From positions 1 to 64,000 of the forward strand of contig CAMAVB010000002.1 in the NCBI GenBank assembly GCA_945861465.1: 64,000 nucleotides of DNA, in the 5' to 3' direction. Positions 42,652 through 50,713 of the stretch are shown in pieces (the first letter of the stretch is position 1; each line of letters begins with the position of its first letter). Position numbers and translations under genes: made by a program. The notes below the pieces were generated by a model that was not told the origin of the DNA, did no database searches, and was given only the letters and a program-made list of their open reading frames with translations. Source of the DNA: Candidatus Kuenenia stuttgartensis (GTDB lineage: Bacteria; Planctomycetota; Planctomycetia; Planctomycetales; Planctomycetaceae).

Positions 42652-44136
42652 ATGAGTTCTGATGTAGCAGAGCAGGCGGTAGCTGACAGCGAAGAAGCCA
42701 AATCTCGCATGGCTTTGAAAGTTGAGATTAAGGAAATTGGAGCGTGCCGCAAGCACATTTCTGTGACCGTTCCGGAAGCCGATATTCGCACGATCCGCAC
42801 CGACGCGCTGGGGGAATTATCCAAAAAAGCCGAGGTTCCCGGGTTTCGCGTCGGAAGAGTACCGATTGCGTTGCTGGAGAAACGATTCAAGAAAGAAATC
42901 ACGGCAGACATCAAGCAAAAAGTTTTGATGGCCAGTCTGGAGCAGCTTTCGGACGAAAGCAAAATCGAACCGATCAACGAGCCTCGCATTGACGTTGAAA
43001 GCCTCGACATTCCGGACACGGGTGACTTTCACTACGAATTTGAAGTGGAAGTTCGACCGGAATTTGATCTGCCGGATTATACGGGAATCGCAATCAATCG
43101 CTCCATCGCTGAACCGACGGCGAAAGAGCTTGAAGAATACAAAGAACAGTTTCTGGATTCTTATGCCGAACGATTCACGGTTGATGAACCGGCGGTCGCG
43201 GGTGACTACGTTATCTGTGACCTGACCTTCGCCCATGACGGCAGAACTATTCGCCAAATCGGCGAACAAAGTCTGCGTGTCATGGCGCAACTGGACTTCC
43301 CGGATGCTGTTCTGGAAGGCTTTGATCAACTGATGGTTGGCGCGAAGGCAGGGGAGACTCGCACGGCAAATATTCAGATTTCCCTGCAGACTCCCATCGT
43401 TGAAATGCGTGGCGAAACGGTCGTTGCGACGTTTACGGTCTCGGAAGTTCAACAATCTCGAAGGCCAGTGATCGACAGAGAATTCTGTGAAAAGCTGAAT
43501 GCGGAGAATGAAGCCGAGCTTGAGACTTTGCTTCGCGATTCAATGACGCGCCAGTTTGAATATCAGCAGCGCCAGGAAGCTCGCCGTCAGGTTCTGGATC
43601 AGATCATGGCTTCGGCTGACTGGGATCTCCCGGAATCACTTGTTCGTCAGCAGACAGAAAACGCATTGCGGCGAGAAATGCTGGAAATGTCTCAGGCTGG
43701 ATTTACACGCGAACAGATCATGGCTCGTGAAAATAAGATCCGCCAGGATGCAGTGGCCACGACAACGCAAGCGCTCAAGGAGCACTTTGTGCTCGACAAA
43801 ATCGCAACGGTCGAAGGAATTGAATGCCTGGAATCCGATATTGATCGCGAAATGCATACGATGTCATTTCAAAGTCGTGAACCGGTGCGGCGCATTCGGG
43901 CTCGCCTTGTGAAGTCGGGTATGATTGAGAACCTTCAAGCTCAGCTTCGCGAACGCAAAGCGGTGGATTTCATTCTGGAGCGTGCAACATTTGTTGATGT
44001 ACCTCGGGAACCACAGCAGAAGCAGAATCAGACTTCGGCTCGTTTTGCGATCTGCGGTAACATGAATTCCAGCCTGATTGATGATTCTTTTTCCGCCACA
44101 GTTGCCACGGCTGCCACTAACGACGAATCTGCATAA
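42652..44136 (+). CDS. tig: Trigger factor (ribosome-associated chaperone)
   Basis: A 494-residue chaperone and peptidyl-prolyl isomerase that meets nascent chains at the ribosome exit. The N-terminal ribosome-binding domain starts after a short acidic leader (residues 1-18) and contains the signature VPGFRVGRVPIALLEKRF (canonical GFRxGK, Lys replaced by Arg). The PPIase-like middle (AGDYVICDLTFAHDG, about residues 180-275) lacks some FKBP residues, and the long helical C-terminal arm ends at about 450 with a polar tail. It heads a tig-clpP-clpP arrangement, as in most bacteria, but a strong terminator separates it from clpP. Confidence 0.95.
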   Translation: MSSDVAEQAVADSEEAKSRMALKVEIKEIGACRKHISVTVPEADIRTIRTDALGELSKKAEVPGFRVGRVPIALLEKRFKKEITADIKQKVLMASLEQLSDESKIEPINEPRIDVESLDIPDTGDFHYEFEVEVRPEFDLPDYTGIAINRSIAEPTAKELEEYKEQFLDSYAERFTVDEPAVAGDYVICDLTFAHDGRTIRQIGEQSLRVMAQLDFPDAVLEGFDQLMVGAKAGETRTANIQISLQTPIVEMRGETVVATFTVSEVQQSRRPVIDREFCEKLNAENEAELETLLRDSMTRQFEYQQRQEARRQVLDQIMASADWDLPESLVRQQTENALRREMLEMSQAGFTREQIMARENKIRQDAVATTTQALKEHFVLDKIATVEGIECLESDIDREMHTMSFQSREPVRRIRARLVKSGMIENLQAQLRERKAVDFILERATFVDVPREPQQKQNQTSARFAICGNMNSSLIDDSFSATVATAATNDESA

Positions 44137-44156
44137 ACTTGTCTGTTCTGCAGAGC

Positions 44157-44190
44157 CAGGCGCGCGTAGGATTACGCGGCGCCTGTTTTT
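44157..44190 (+). terminator. Rho-independent terminator after tig
   Basis: CAGGCGC-GCGTA (44157-44168) pairs with TACGC-(G)-GCGCCTG (44173-44185), leaving a GGAT loop and one bulged G; five T follow at once (44186-44190). It starts 20 bp after the tig stop and lies 62 bp before the first clpP start, so the clpP genes are either transcribed by read-through or from their own promoter. Confidence 0.85.
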
Positions 44191-44251
44191 GTTGGCAGAC
44201 ACCGGATCTTATTTTTCAACGACGTAAACGTAATACAGCAGGATCAAGCGA

Positions 44252-44863
44252 ATGAAGGACCCGCGATTCGAATATACGCCGATGGCCGCACGAGAATACT
44301 CCGCCCAGCGTCAGATGACGGTCGGCGATCTGCTGCTTGACAATCGGATTATCTTTCTCGATGGACCAATTCATGACGGCAGTGCGAATCTCGTCATCAT
44401 GAAGATGTTGTTCCTGCAGTCGGAAAATCGCCATCAGGACATTCATCTGTATATTAACTCGCCGGGCGGCTCTGTCACAGCCACATTGGCGATCTACGAC
44501 ATCATGCAATTCATCGAATGCGATGTGGCAACATACTGCGTAGGGCTGTCAGCCAGCGGTGGCGCAATTCTTGTCGCCGGCGGTGCGGCGGGAAAACGAT
44601 TTGCTCTGAAACATTCCAAAATCATGATTCATCAGCCGTACGGGCAGGTGGGCGGGCAGGTATCGGACATCGAGATCCAGGCACGCGACATTCTTGCCGC
44701 TCGGCAACTGCTGAATGAAATCCTGGCCAGCCACACCAAACAGCCGGTTGAAAAGATCGCCAAAGATACGCAGCGAGATCACTATCTCACCGCAGTGGAG
44801 GCTAAAACTTACGGTCTGGTCGATGAAATCCTCGACCGAAAACCGAGTGAAAAAAAGAAATAA
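44252..44863 (+). CDS. clpP: ATP-dependent Clp protease proteolytic subunit, ClpP paralogue 1
   Basis: A 203-residue serine peptidase that forms the Clp proteolytic barrel. Triad: S102 (in GLSASGGAI), H127 (in IMIHQP) and D176 (in TQRDHYLT). The usual Met after the catalytic Ser region (GQAASMGA) is Gly here and Gln98-Ala is Leu-Ser, so the active-site surroundings differ from the second copy. The N-terminus (MKDPRFEYTPMAAREYSAQR) is longer and unlike a propeptide. A second clpP starts 106 bp downstream; two different ClpP subunits may form mixed rings, as in some actinobacteria and cyanobacteria. Confidence 0.95.
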   Translation: MKDPRFEYTPMAAREYSAQRQMTVGDLLLDNRIIFLDGPIHDGSANLVIMKMLFLQSENRHQDIHLYINSPGGSVTATLAIYDIMQFIECDVATYCVGLSASGGAILVAGGAAGKRFALKHSKIMIHQPYGQVGGQVSDIEIQARDILAARQLLNEILASHTKQPVEKIAKDTQRDHYLTAVEAKTYGLVDEILDRKPSEKKK

Positions 44864-44969
44864 GCTGGCCTGAACCCCGGCGTGGCGTGACCGCTGAATT
44901 TTCATCGCACGGGATGCGATGCGGCAATTGTCCTGACCCTGAACTTTTCATCTCTGCTGGATTCCGGAA

Positions 44970-45557
44970 ATGACAGTACTTGTTCCTTACGTAATCGAAA
45001 AGAATGGTCGCGACGAACGCGCGATGGATATCTACAGCCGCTTGCTGAAGGATCGCATTGTGATCCTCGGCAGTGGTGTGAATGATGACGTTGCCAACAG
45101 CATTGTCGCTCAGTTACTTTTCCTGCAGTTCGACGACCCGAAGGCTGACATTCATCTGTACATCAACAGCCCCGGCGGTTCCATCACTGCGGGCATGGCA
45201 ATCTACGACACAATGCAGTACATCAGCTGTGACGTGGCGACATACTGTATCGGCCAGGCCGCCAGCATGGGCGCAATTCTGCTCACAGCCGGTGCTCCCG
45301 GCAAACGCAATGCTCTTCCAAACGCCCGAATCATGATTCATCAGCCGCTGGCTGGCATGGAAGGCACGGCGACGGAATTGGAAATTCACGCCAAAGAGGT
45401 ATTGCGGATTAAGGCAAGGATGAACGACATTCTGCTCAAACACACCGGTCAAACGCTCAACAAGATTGAAGACGACACCGACCGTGACAATTTTATGTCA
45501 GCCGAAGAGGCGAAGCATTACAACCTGATCGACACTGTGCTGGAGCGGCTGACGTAG
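44970..45557 (+). CDS. clpP: ATP-dependent Clp protease proteolytic subunit, ClpP paralogue 2
   Basis: A 195-residue ClpP of canonical sequence: [20 protein letters not shown] (start of the mature domain), [33 protein letters not shown], catalytic S99 in [12 protein letters not shown]124 in IMIHQPLAG and D173 in [12 protein letters not shown]. It degrades proteins unfolded by ClpX/ClpA-type ATPases; no clpX is in the window. Being the conventional copy, it probably carries most activity, with the upstream paralogue as partner. Confidence 0.96.
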   Translation: MTVLVPYVIEKNGRDERAMDIYSRLLKDRIVILGSGVNDDVANSIVAQLLFLQFDDPKADIHLYINSPGGSITAGMAIYDTMQYISCDVATYCIGQAASMGAILLTAGAPGKRNALPNARIMIHQPLAGMEGTATELEIHAKEVLRIKARMNDILLKHTGQTLNKIEDDTDRDNFMSAEEAKHYNLIDTVLERLT

Positions 45558-45861
45558 TCCTGCACGAAGGGCGTTGCGAGCTTCGCTTCTCACCGGCACT
45601 TGGATTGAATGCAGAGCCATCTCAAAAACACTTGTCAGCCACTCACTGGCCCCTCCCAGATTCCGCTCCGCAACCACTCGACTCGTACAATTCTGACCGG
45701 AATAATGGCCCACTTTCTGGCCGGAATCGACAGCCCAGTCCTCCTCCTCGCACTTCATTTGTCGTTGAACCAACATTTCGGCAACCATCCAGGCGAGTGC
45801 TCAGTCGCGTATTGATGTGTGCCACAGGTTCTGACAGTGCTTCTCGAGGAGTTCTTCACAA
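45558..45861. other. Gene-free stretch before recO
   Basis: No coding sequence supported. A diverged CACTGGC-type repeat (GCCACAGGTTCTGACAGTGC, about 45821-45840) ends just before the recO ribosome-binding site, GAGGAG (45846-45851). Confidence 0.45.
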
Positions 45862-46623
45862 GTGTCGCTCGAAAAAGCTGATGCGCTCGTGATTCGACAG
45901 GTGGATTTCAGCGAATCCAGCCGGGTTGTTACGTTTTTCAGTCTGGAATTTGGTAAGTTCGCGGCTTTAGCGAAGGGAGCGAAGCGACTAAAGGGACCTT
46001 TTGATGCTGCTCTTGACCTACTTTCCACGTGTCGCGTAGTCTTTATCAAGAAATCTTCCGGCACCCTCAATCTGCTCACGGAAGCGCGCCTCATCAGCCG
46101 CTTTCAACCGCAGAATTCCGGAGCCGGAGGTGGTTTGAGCAGTCTTTATGGCGGCTACTATGTCGCGGAATTGCTGAGCGGACTTACGGAAGATTTCGAT
46201 CCGGCACCGGAAGTCTATAATCTTGCGATCTCCACGTTGGCGGCCCTTTCATCTCCTGAAAACCTTTCTTCTCCCCTCATTATTCACTTCGAAATCTCGC
46301 TCCTGCGGCTCATTGGTCTGCTTCCTAATCTCTTTGAATGTTCCGTCTGCGGCGAGGCCGTGCAAACTGGCAAAAAGTTTGCACATTGGGTCAGCCAGGG
46401 CGGTGTGCTGTGCGGTGCCTGTCGCCGCGAAGACTTCGCTGGAGTTTCCATTTCGTCAGGCTCCATCGAAATCCTGCGTCGCCTGACTCAGGAATCTGCA
46501 GAGACGATCTGCAACATTGAATTTACAGGAAAACAGTCGGAGGAGTGTCACAAGCTGGCAGTGTCGGCCATCACTCACGCTCTCGGGCGTCGGCCTTCGA
46601 CATTGCGGTACATTCAGATCTGA
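45862..46623 (+). CDS. recO: DNA repair protein RecO
   Basis: A 253-residue protein that helps RecF/RecR load RecA on gapped DNA. The start is GTG at 45862 with GAGGAG ten bases upstream. The N-terminal OB-fold reads KADALVIRQVDFSESSRVVT and LEFGKFAALAKGAKRLKGPF, the conserved RecO pattern. The C-terminal helical part contains a zinc motif: CSVCGEAV and CGACRRED (two CxxC pairs). Length is normal for RecO. It precedes the BamD-like gene by 48 bp containing a short GACAACATT direct repeat. Confidence 0.93.
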   Translation: MSLEKADALVIRQVDFSESSRVVTFFSLEFGKFAALAKGAKRLKGPFDAALDLLSTCRVVFIKKSSGTLNLLTEARLISRFQPQNSGAGGGLSSLYGGYYVAELLSGLTEDFDPAPEVYNLAISTLAALSSPENLSSPLIIHFEISLLRLIGLLPNLFECSVCGEAVQTGKKFAHWVSQGGVLCGACRREDFAGVSISSGSIEILRRLTQESAETICNIEFTGKQSEECHKLAVSAITHALGRRPSTLRYIQI

Positions 46624-46671
46624 CAACATTGACAACATTGACTTTGGCCACGATTCAGGAAAGTTTTCACC

Positions 46672-48048
46672 ATGCAGCTTCGCAGGATGCTCGATCGCCG
46701 AAAGGAACCGGCTCGTCGAACCCGATCGGGCGGTGGGCTCGACGCGCGAAGACATGCCCCTGATTCCGGAATCCGTTGCCTGTTGATTCCGGGGCTGCTG
46801 TTGATCTGCCTGCTGTCGGGCTGCTCGACATTTTCGCGTGACGGCGATTCGGGGATGCTGGATATATCCCGGATGCTCAAACCGGGATCGATCCGCGGGC
46901 CGCTCGAACGCTCGCTCTTTGGCGAAGACAATCCTCTGGAAATGGGACGACGGTTTTCGGAAGCAGAACGCCGCCAGGTTCAGCAGTGCCGTGTCGCCTT
47001 TGAAAGCGGCGACTACGAGCAGGCGATCAAGCTCAGCAAAAAAGCCGCGAAGAAATTCAAAGAGACGTCACTGGGCGAAGAAGCTCAGTTCTATCTGGCT
47101 GAGTCCTATTTTGCTCAGGGAGAACATGGCAAGGCACAGGATGGTTACGATCAGTTGTTCCAGGACTATCCTTCGACGCGTTATGTCGAACCGGCCACGC
47201 GCCGAATGTTCACAATCGCATGCAATTGGCTGGAAGTCACTGAACCGACGGCAAAGAATGCAATTCGCCAGGTGAGCGGAGAAAAGGTGATTGAAGACAA
47301 GACACCCGCCAGGCGTTCGAACGATCCGACAGTTCGCGTCCCCGTACTTCCGAATTTTCACGACAAGTCGCGTCCATGGTTCGACACGCAGGGCAACGCG
47401 CTCAAATGTTTGAAATCCATCTGGATGAATGATCCGACCGGACCCCTGGCAGATGACGCATTGATGCTGACGGCGACATATTATCAACGCAAAAAGAACT
47501 TTGTCGAAGCGGATCGCTACTTCGAAATTCTGCGGGACGAGTACCCCGACAGCCCGCATCTGGAAGATGCCTTTCTGCTTGGGGCACACGTGAAACAGAT
47601 GAGTTATCAAGGTCCGTACTACGAAGGCCGCGAACTCAAAGGTGCCCAGAAACTGAAGGAACAGTCTCTGCATTTGTTCCCGGCATCTCTCGAACGACCG
47701 CAATTGCGGACAGACCTTCAGAAGATCTATCTGCAGGAAGCCGAACGGGCATGGTATGAAGTTGAGTATTATCAGAAAAAACGCAAACCACGAGCCGTGG
47801 CGATCGCCTGTATTCAGGTGATCAATGAATACCCCGACACGTCGTACGCAAAAGACGCACGAGACACTCTGACAGCCATCGATCGCCGAGAACTCCAGGG
47901 TCTGCCGGAAGTCGCGGAATTCGTTGAATCCTTGCCTGCCAATGAGCCACCACCGTCTGAGTCTTCTGGCAGCAAACAAGGCCCCGTGAAGTCGGTCAGC
48001 CATTCAACGAGTGAAGAGGACCGTGGCGGTCGCATGACGTTCCCATAA
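46672..48048 (+). CDS. BamD-like outer membrane lipoprotein with TPR repeats
   Basis: A 458-residue lipoprotein. After a long basic leader the lipobox is ICLLSGC with C51 as the lipidation site. Helical TPR-type repeats start near residue 105 (AFESGDYEQAIKLSKKAAKK, EEAQFYLAESYFAQGEHGKA, YDQLFQDYPSTRYVEPA) and resume near 260 (ADDALMLTATYYQRKKNFVE, YFEILRDEYPDSPHLEDA). Repeated 'F-x-YP-S' motifs are typical of BamD/YfiO. BamD would assist beta-barrel insertion with BamA, encoded at 57342 here. The protein is nearly twice BamD's usual length, with a charged tail, so it may have an extra role. A neighbouring LptE-like gene supports an envelope function. Confidence 0.75.
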   Translation: MQLRRMLDRRKEPARRTRSGGGLDARRHAPDSGIRCLLIPGLLLICLLSGCSTFSRDGDSGMLDISRMLKPGSIRGPLERSLFGEDNPLEMGRRFSEAERRQVQQCRVAFESGDYEQAIKLSKKAAKKFKETSLGEEAQFYLAESYFAQGEHGKAQDGYDQLFQDYPSTRYVEPATRRMFTIACNWLEVTEPTAKNAIRQVSGEKVIEDKTPARRSNDPTVRVPVLPNFHDKSRPWFDTQGNALKCLKSIWMNDPTGPLADDALMLTATYYQRKKNFVEADRYFEILRDEYPDSPHLEDAFLLGAHVKQMSYQGPYYEGRELKGAQKLKEQSLHLFPASLERPQLRTDLQKIYLQEAERAWYEVEYYQKKRKPRAVAIACIQVINEYPDTSYAKDARDTLTAIDRRELQGLPEVAEFVESLPANEPPPSESSGSKQGPVKSVSHSTSEEDRGGRMTFP

Positions 48049-48081
48049 AATCAGCCATGACACGGTGACATGATTCTTGGC

Positions 48082-48155
48082 GCGGGCTTCGCCCGCAACC
48101 GAAACAAGTACGCAGATTTCGCTGAAATCTGCTGTGCCGACTTCGGCGAAGTCGC
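48082..48155. repeat. Three consecutive hairpins
   Basis: GCGGGCTTCGCCCGC (48082-48096), GCAGATTTCGCTGAAATCTGC (48112-48132) and CGACTTCGGCGAAGTCG (48139-48155) are three short perfect or near-perfect palindromes in 74 bp between the BamD-like and LptE-like genes. No T-run follows. They may be a REP-like cluster or stabilise the upstream mRNA end. Confidence 0.8.
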
Positions 48156-48228
48156 CCTACATTGAGTCGGCCTCAAAATAATGTTTTGCAAAAAAATCTT
48201 CTCAGGGATTTTGAACTCTCATTGTTTG

Positions 48229-48744
48229 ATGAGCAGAATTCTCAATCGGATGCTTGTCTTCAGCGTCGTCGCCATCGCCGGCTGCGGCTATACGCTTGGA
48301 ACGCAGACACTGCACGATGTGCGAACGGTACATGTTCGTGTCTTCCAGTCTGAATCGTACCGTCGAAATCTGGATTATCTGCTGACTGAAGCCGTGCAGC
48401 GCGAGATTCGAACACGGACACCTTACCGGCTGGAAGATGCTGATACTGCTGACACAATTTTGACAGGCCGGATCGTCGATATCCGCAAGTCGGTCCTCAG
48501 CGAGAATCGCTACGATGATCCACGCGAATTGCAACTGATGGTGGGTGCGGAGGTGACCTGGGTCGATCGTCGCAGCGGACAGATTCTGCATCAACAGACT
48601 TTTCCGGTCGGCCCGCAACTGACCCACCAGGCCAGCAACGTCAGCTTTGCACCGGAAGTGGGCCATTCACTTGCGACAGCTCAACAGGAAGCTGCCCAGC
48701 GCCTTGCGTCTCGAATTGTGGATCTAATGGAGGCCCCGTGGTAG
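48229..48744 (+). CDS. LptE-like outer membrane lipoprotein
   Basis: A 171-residue lipoprotein if started at ATG 48229; an upstream ATG at 48181 keeps the frame. The lipobox VVAIAGCGYTLG shows the CGY start typical of LptE, the plug of the LptD lipopolysaccharide channel. The rest follows the LptE plan: a beta strand VRTVHVRVFQSESYRR, a helix LDYLLTEAVQREIRTRTPY, strands with ADTILTGRIVDIRKSVLSEN, and a C-terminal helix AQQEAAQRLASRIVDLMEAP. No lptD lies nearby. Its presence suggests lipopolysaccharide or a similar glycolipid in the outer leaflet. Confidence 0.78.
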   Translation: MSRILNRMLVFSVVAIAGCGYTLGTQTLHDVRTVHVRVFQSESYRRNLDYLLTEAVQREIRTRTPYRLEDADTADTILTGRIVDIRKSVLSENRYDDPRELQLMVGAEVTWVDRRSGQILHQQTFPVGPQLTHQASNVSFAPEVGHSLATAQQEAAQRLASRIVDLMEAPW

Positions 48745-48790
48745 CCGTGCCTCACTTCTCCCGCAGCGACTTACTCCGGAAAGCGCCAAC

Positions 48791-49420
48791 ATGCCAATTG
48801 TGACTCCCGTCTCCCAGGACCAGGCGACTGATAAAGCGGCTCAGACGTACGAACGTATCCGCGAAATCTTTGAGGTCTCTGAAATTCCTGAGATTTTTCA
48901 GTACATGGCCAACGTCCCGGCGTTCGTCCATGACTTCTTCATGAATTTCCGTAAGTTTGTACTGACTGCCGGTAAACTTGACGAGAAACGAAAGCTCCTC
49001 ATTGCCTGCGCCGTAGCGGGACAGGCGGGCAGCACAAAATGGCTGGAATACTTGCAGACATTTGCGGCTGCGCGCAACGTCACCACTACGGAAGTGACCG
49101 AAGCACTGGCCGTTGGCGCGACCAATTCGATGTACAACGTGCTCTTCAAGTTTCGCGACATCAGCGGCACGGATGTCTTTGACGGCATGGGTGTTGGATT
49201 GCGGGCGCACACGTTTCAGGGGACGTCGCTGGATGATATGACCGTGGAATTGATCAATTTGTCTCTGAGCGACATTAACGGGTGCAAACCATGCACCGCA
49301 GCTCATGTCCAGAAAGCCCGGCAAACAGGCGTTGGAGATGAAGCGATCTACGAAGCCATCCAGTGCGCGGCAACCATGATCGCCGGAACGCAGTTTCTGA
49401 GATCAGTTGGAATTGCGTAA
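48791..49420 (+). CDS. AhpD-like carboxymuconolactone decarboxylase-family protein
   Basis: A 209-residue protein with two related all-helical halves. The second half carries the redox motif in NGCKPCTAAHV (CxxC followed by AAH), as in AhpD, which reduces peroxide-related partners. The first half holds KLLIACAVAGQAG and KWLEYLQTFAAA, without a CxxC. Together this is the domain order of double-CMD alkylhydroperoxidase proteins. It would be a cytoplasmic antioxidant enzyme. It starts 46 bp after the LptE-like gene and has no obvious reductase partner next to it. Confidence 0.88.
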   Translation: MPIVTPVSQDQATDKAAQTYERIREIFEVSEIPEIFQYMANVPAFVHDFFMNFRKFVLTAGKLDEKRKLLIACAVAGQAGSTKWLEYLQTFAAARNVTTTEVTEALAVGATNSMYNVLFKFRDISGTDVFDGMGVGLRAHTFQGTSLDDMTVELINLSLSDINGCKPCTAAHVQKARQTGVGDEAIYEAIQCAATMIAGTQFLRSVGIA

Positions 49421-49580
49421 CCTGGATTCACCCGTGCGAAAGACTGCGATTTCGGGCGTAAAGCCTTGATTTCAAGTCCAGAAGCTGCCATCCTTCCGGG
49501 CTTCACTGCTGTTTGGCGTTCGCAGGGAAGTGAATTTCCGGCTATTTTGTCTCAGTTGAGTGTTTTCGGAGTCGTTTGAG

Positions 49581-49919
49581 ATGCATATTCGTAAGGGTGA
49601 CCTGGTTGAAGTTATTTCAGGTGACGATTCAGGTACTCGTGGCCCAGTGATGTCCGTGGATCGAAAAAACGGCAAAGTCGTTATCGAAGGCGTCAATAAG
49701 GTCTACAAGCACGTTAAGCGTGGACATCCTAAAAGCCCGCAAGGCGGTCGGCTGCACAAAGAACTGGCAATCGATGCCTCCAACGTGATGCACATCTGTC
49801 CGAAAACGAATAAACCCACGCGTGTTGGGATCAAAGTTAACGAGGACGGCAGCAAAGAATTGATTGCCAAACGCAGCGGTGCAGCGATTCGCCAGATCAT
49901 GCAAACGAAAAAGGCCTGA
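49581..49919 (+). CDS. rplX: Large ribosomal subunit protein L24
   Basis: A 112-residue ribosomal protein that starts assembly of the 50S subunit by binding 23S rRNA. The ATG at 49581 is chosen (GGAG 9 bases upstream; the frame is open from 49560). The KOW motif is plain: HIRKGDLVEVISGDDSGTRG, followed by GVNKVYKHVKRGHPKSPQGG and the bacterial CPKTNKPTRVGIKV segment. In most bacteria rplX lies in the S10/spc operon between rplN and rplE; here it is alone between an AhpD-like gene and a small membrane protein gene. It is either the sole displaced copy or a paralogue. Confidence 0.95.
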   Translation: MHIRKGDLVEVISGDDSGTRGPVMSVDRKNGKVVIEGVNKVYKHVKRGHPKSPQGGRLHKELAIDASNVMHICPKTNKPTRVGIKVNEDGSKELIAKRSGAAIRQIMQTKKA

Positions 49920-50036
49920 CAGGCCGCTCGCAAGTCTTTGGCCAGCGGGGATGATGAATTGCCAGGTGCAGAATTCTGATCGCGCATTTCCTCAATTTGT
50001 TGCCTGGCTCGAACCTGTCCGCGAAGGTCCGCCTCA

Positions 50037-50414
50037 ATGAAGAAAGAGATTGTCTATTGGGCGTGTACCCTGTTGCTGTGCCTGGCATGTGGCGCTATGG
50101 GGGTTTCAAATTATGCGCAACCAGGTGACATGAACGTAGAGATAGCGAAGAGCGGCTATCCGTCTCATTTTTTCAAGTTCCTGGGTGTGTGGCAAGTCCT
50201 TGCTGCAATCGCGATCTCTGTTCCAAAAGTTCCACGTGTCAAGGAATGGGCGTACGCGGGTGTCGTGATCAACCTGATTGCTGGCGGACATCACCACTAC
50301 ATGGCAGGTGACGGTCTCAGTAAGATTGCCCTTCCATTCGTCGTGCTGCTGTGTGCACTTGGCTCGTATTTGCTTCGCCCCATGTCTCGTCGTTTGACGG
50401 GCTCAATGATCTGA
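50037..50414 (+). CDS. Small DoxX-like membrane protein
   Basis: A 125-residue protein with four predicted membrane segments: IVYWACTLLLCLACGAMGVS, FFKFLGVWQVLAAIAISVPK, EWAYAGVVINLIAGGHHHYM and ALPFVVLLCALGSYLL. The order of helices and the FLGVWQVLAAI / EWAYAGVVINLIAG strings fit the DoxX-like family of unknown function (four-helix membrane proteins linked to quinone or redox chemistry in some cases). Three consecutive histidines sit at the end of helix three. No partner gene is obvious. Confidence 0.7.
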   Translation: MKKEIVYWACTLLLCLACGAMGVSNYAQPGDMNVEIAKSGYPSHFFKFLGVWQVLAAIAISVPKVPRVKEWAYAGVVINLIAGGHHHYMAGDGLSKIALPFVVLLCALGSYLLRPMSRRLTGSMI

Positions 50415-50525
50415 TTCGATTCACAAAACAAGACCGAACAAAAGGTTGAACCGGAGAGTTATGCTCCGCGCGGTCGGATTCGAGGTTTTGTGAGCGGCAA
50501 GGCACCTAGGGGATGTTGATTTAAT

Positions 50526-50588
50526 ACCAACCCGAAGCGCCAGCGAGGCAGAAACGGCTGAATTCCTCGCTGACGCTTCGGGTTAGTA
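50526..50588. repeat. AACCCGAAGCG inverted repeat
   Basis: CAACCCGAAGCGCCAGCGAGG (50528-50548, quoted short: AACCCGAAGCGCCAGCGAGG) is inverted with one change at 50565-50586 (CTCGCTGACGCTTCGGGTTA). TTGATTTAAT and ATCAACAGACcGCtGGCGCC strings flank it and GATCAACAGACGGCCAGCGCC recurs at 50658, giving a second direct repeat. It fills the space between the DoxX-like gene and the vWA-propeller gene. Confidence 0.8.
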
Positions 50589-50713
50589 TGAGTCTGAGCC
50601 CCAATAATCACTAAATCAACAGACCGCTGGCGCCATGTCGCTCACGTGGTTGATTAGATCAACAGACGGCCAGCGCCTTGCGGCTCGGTTGTGTGGCCGG
50701 GTACAGTTCAGTC

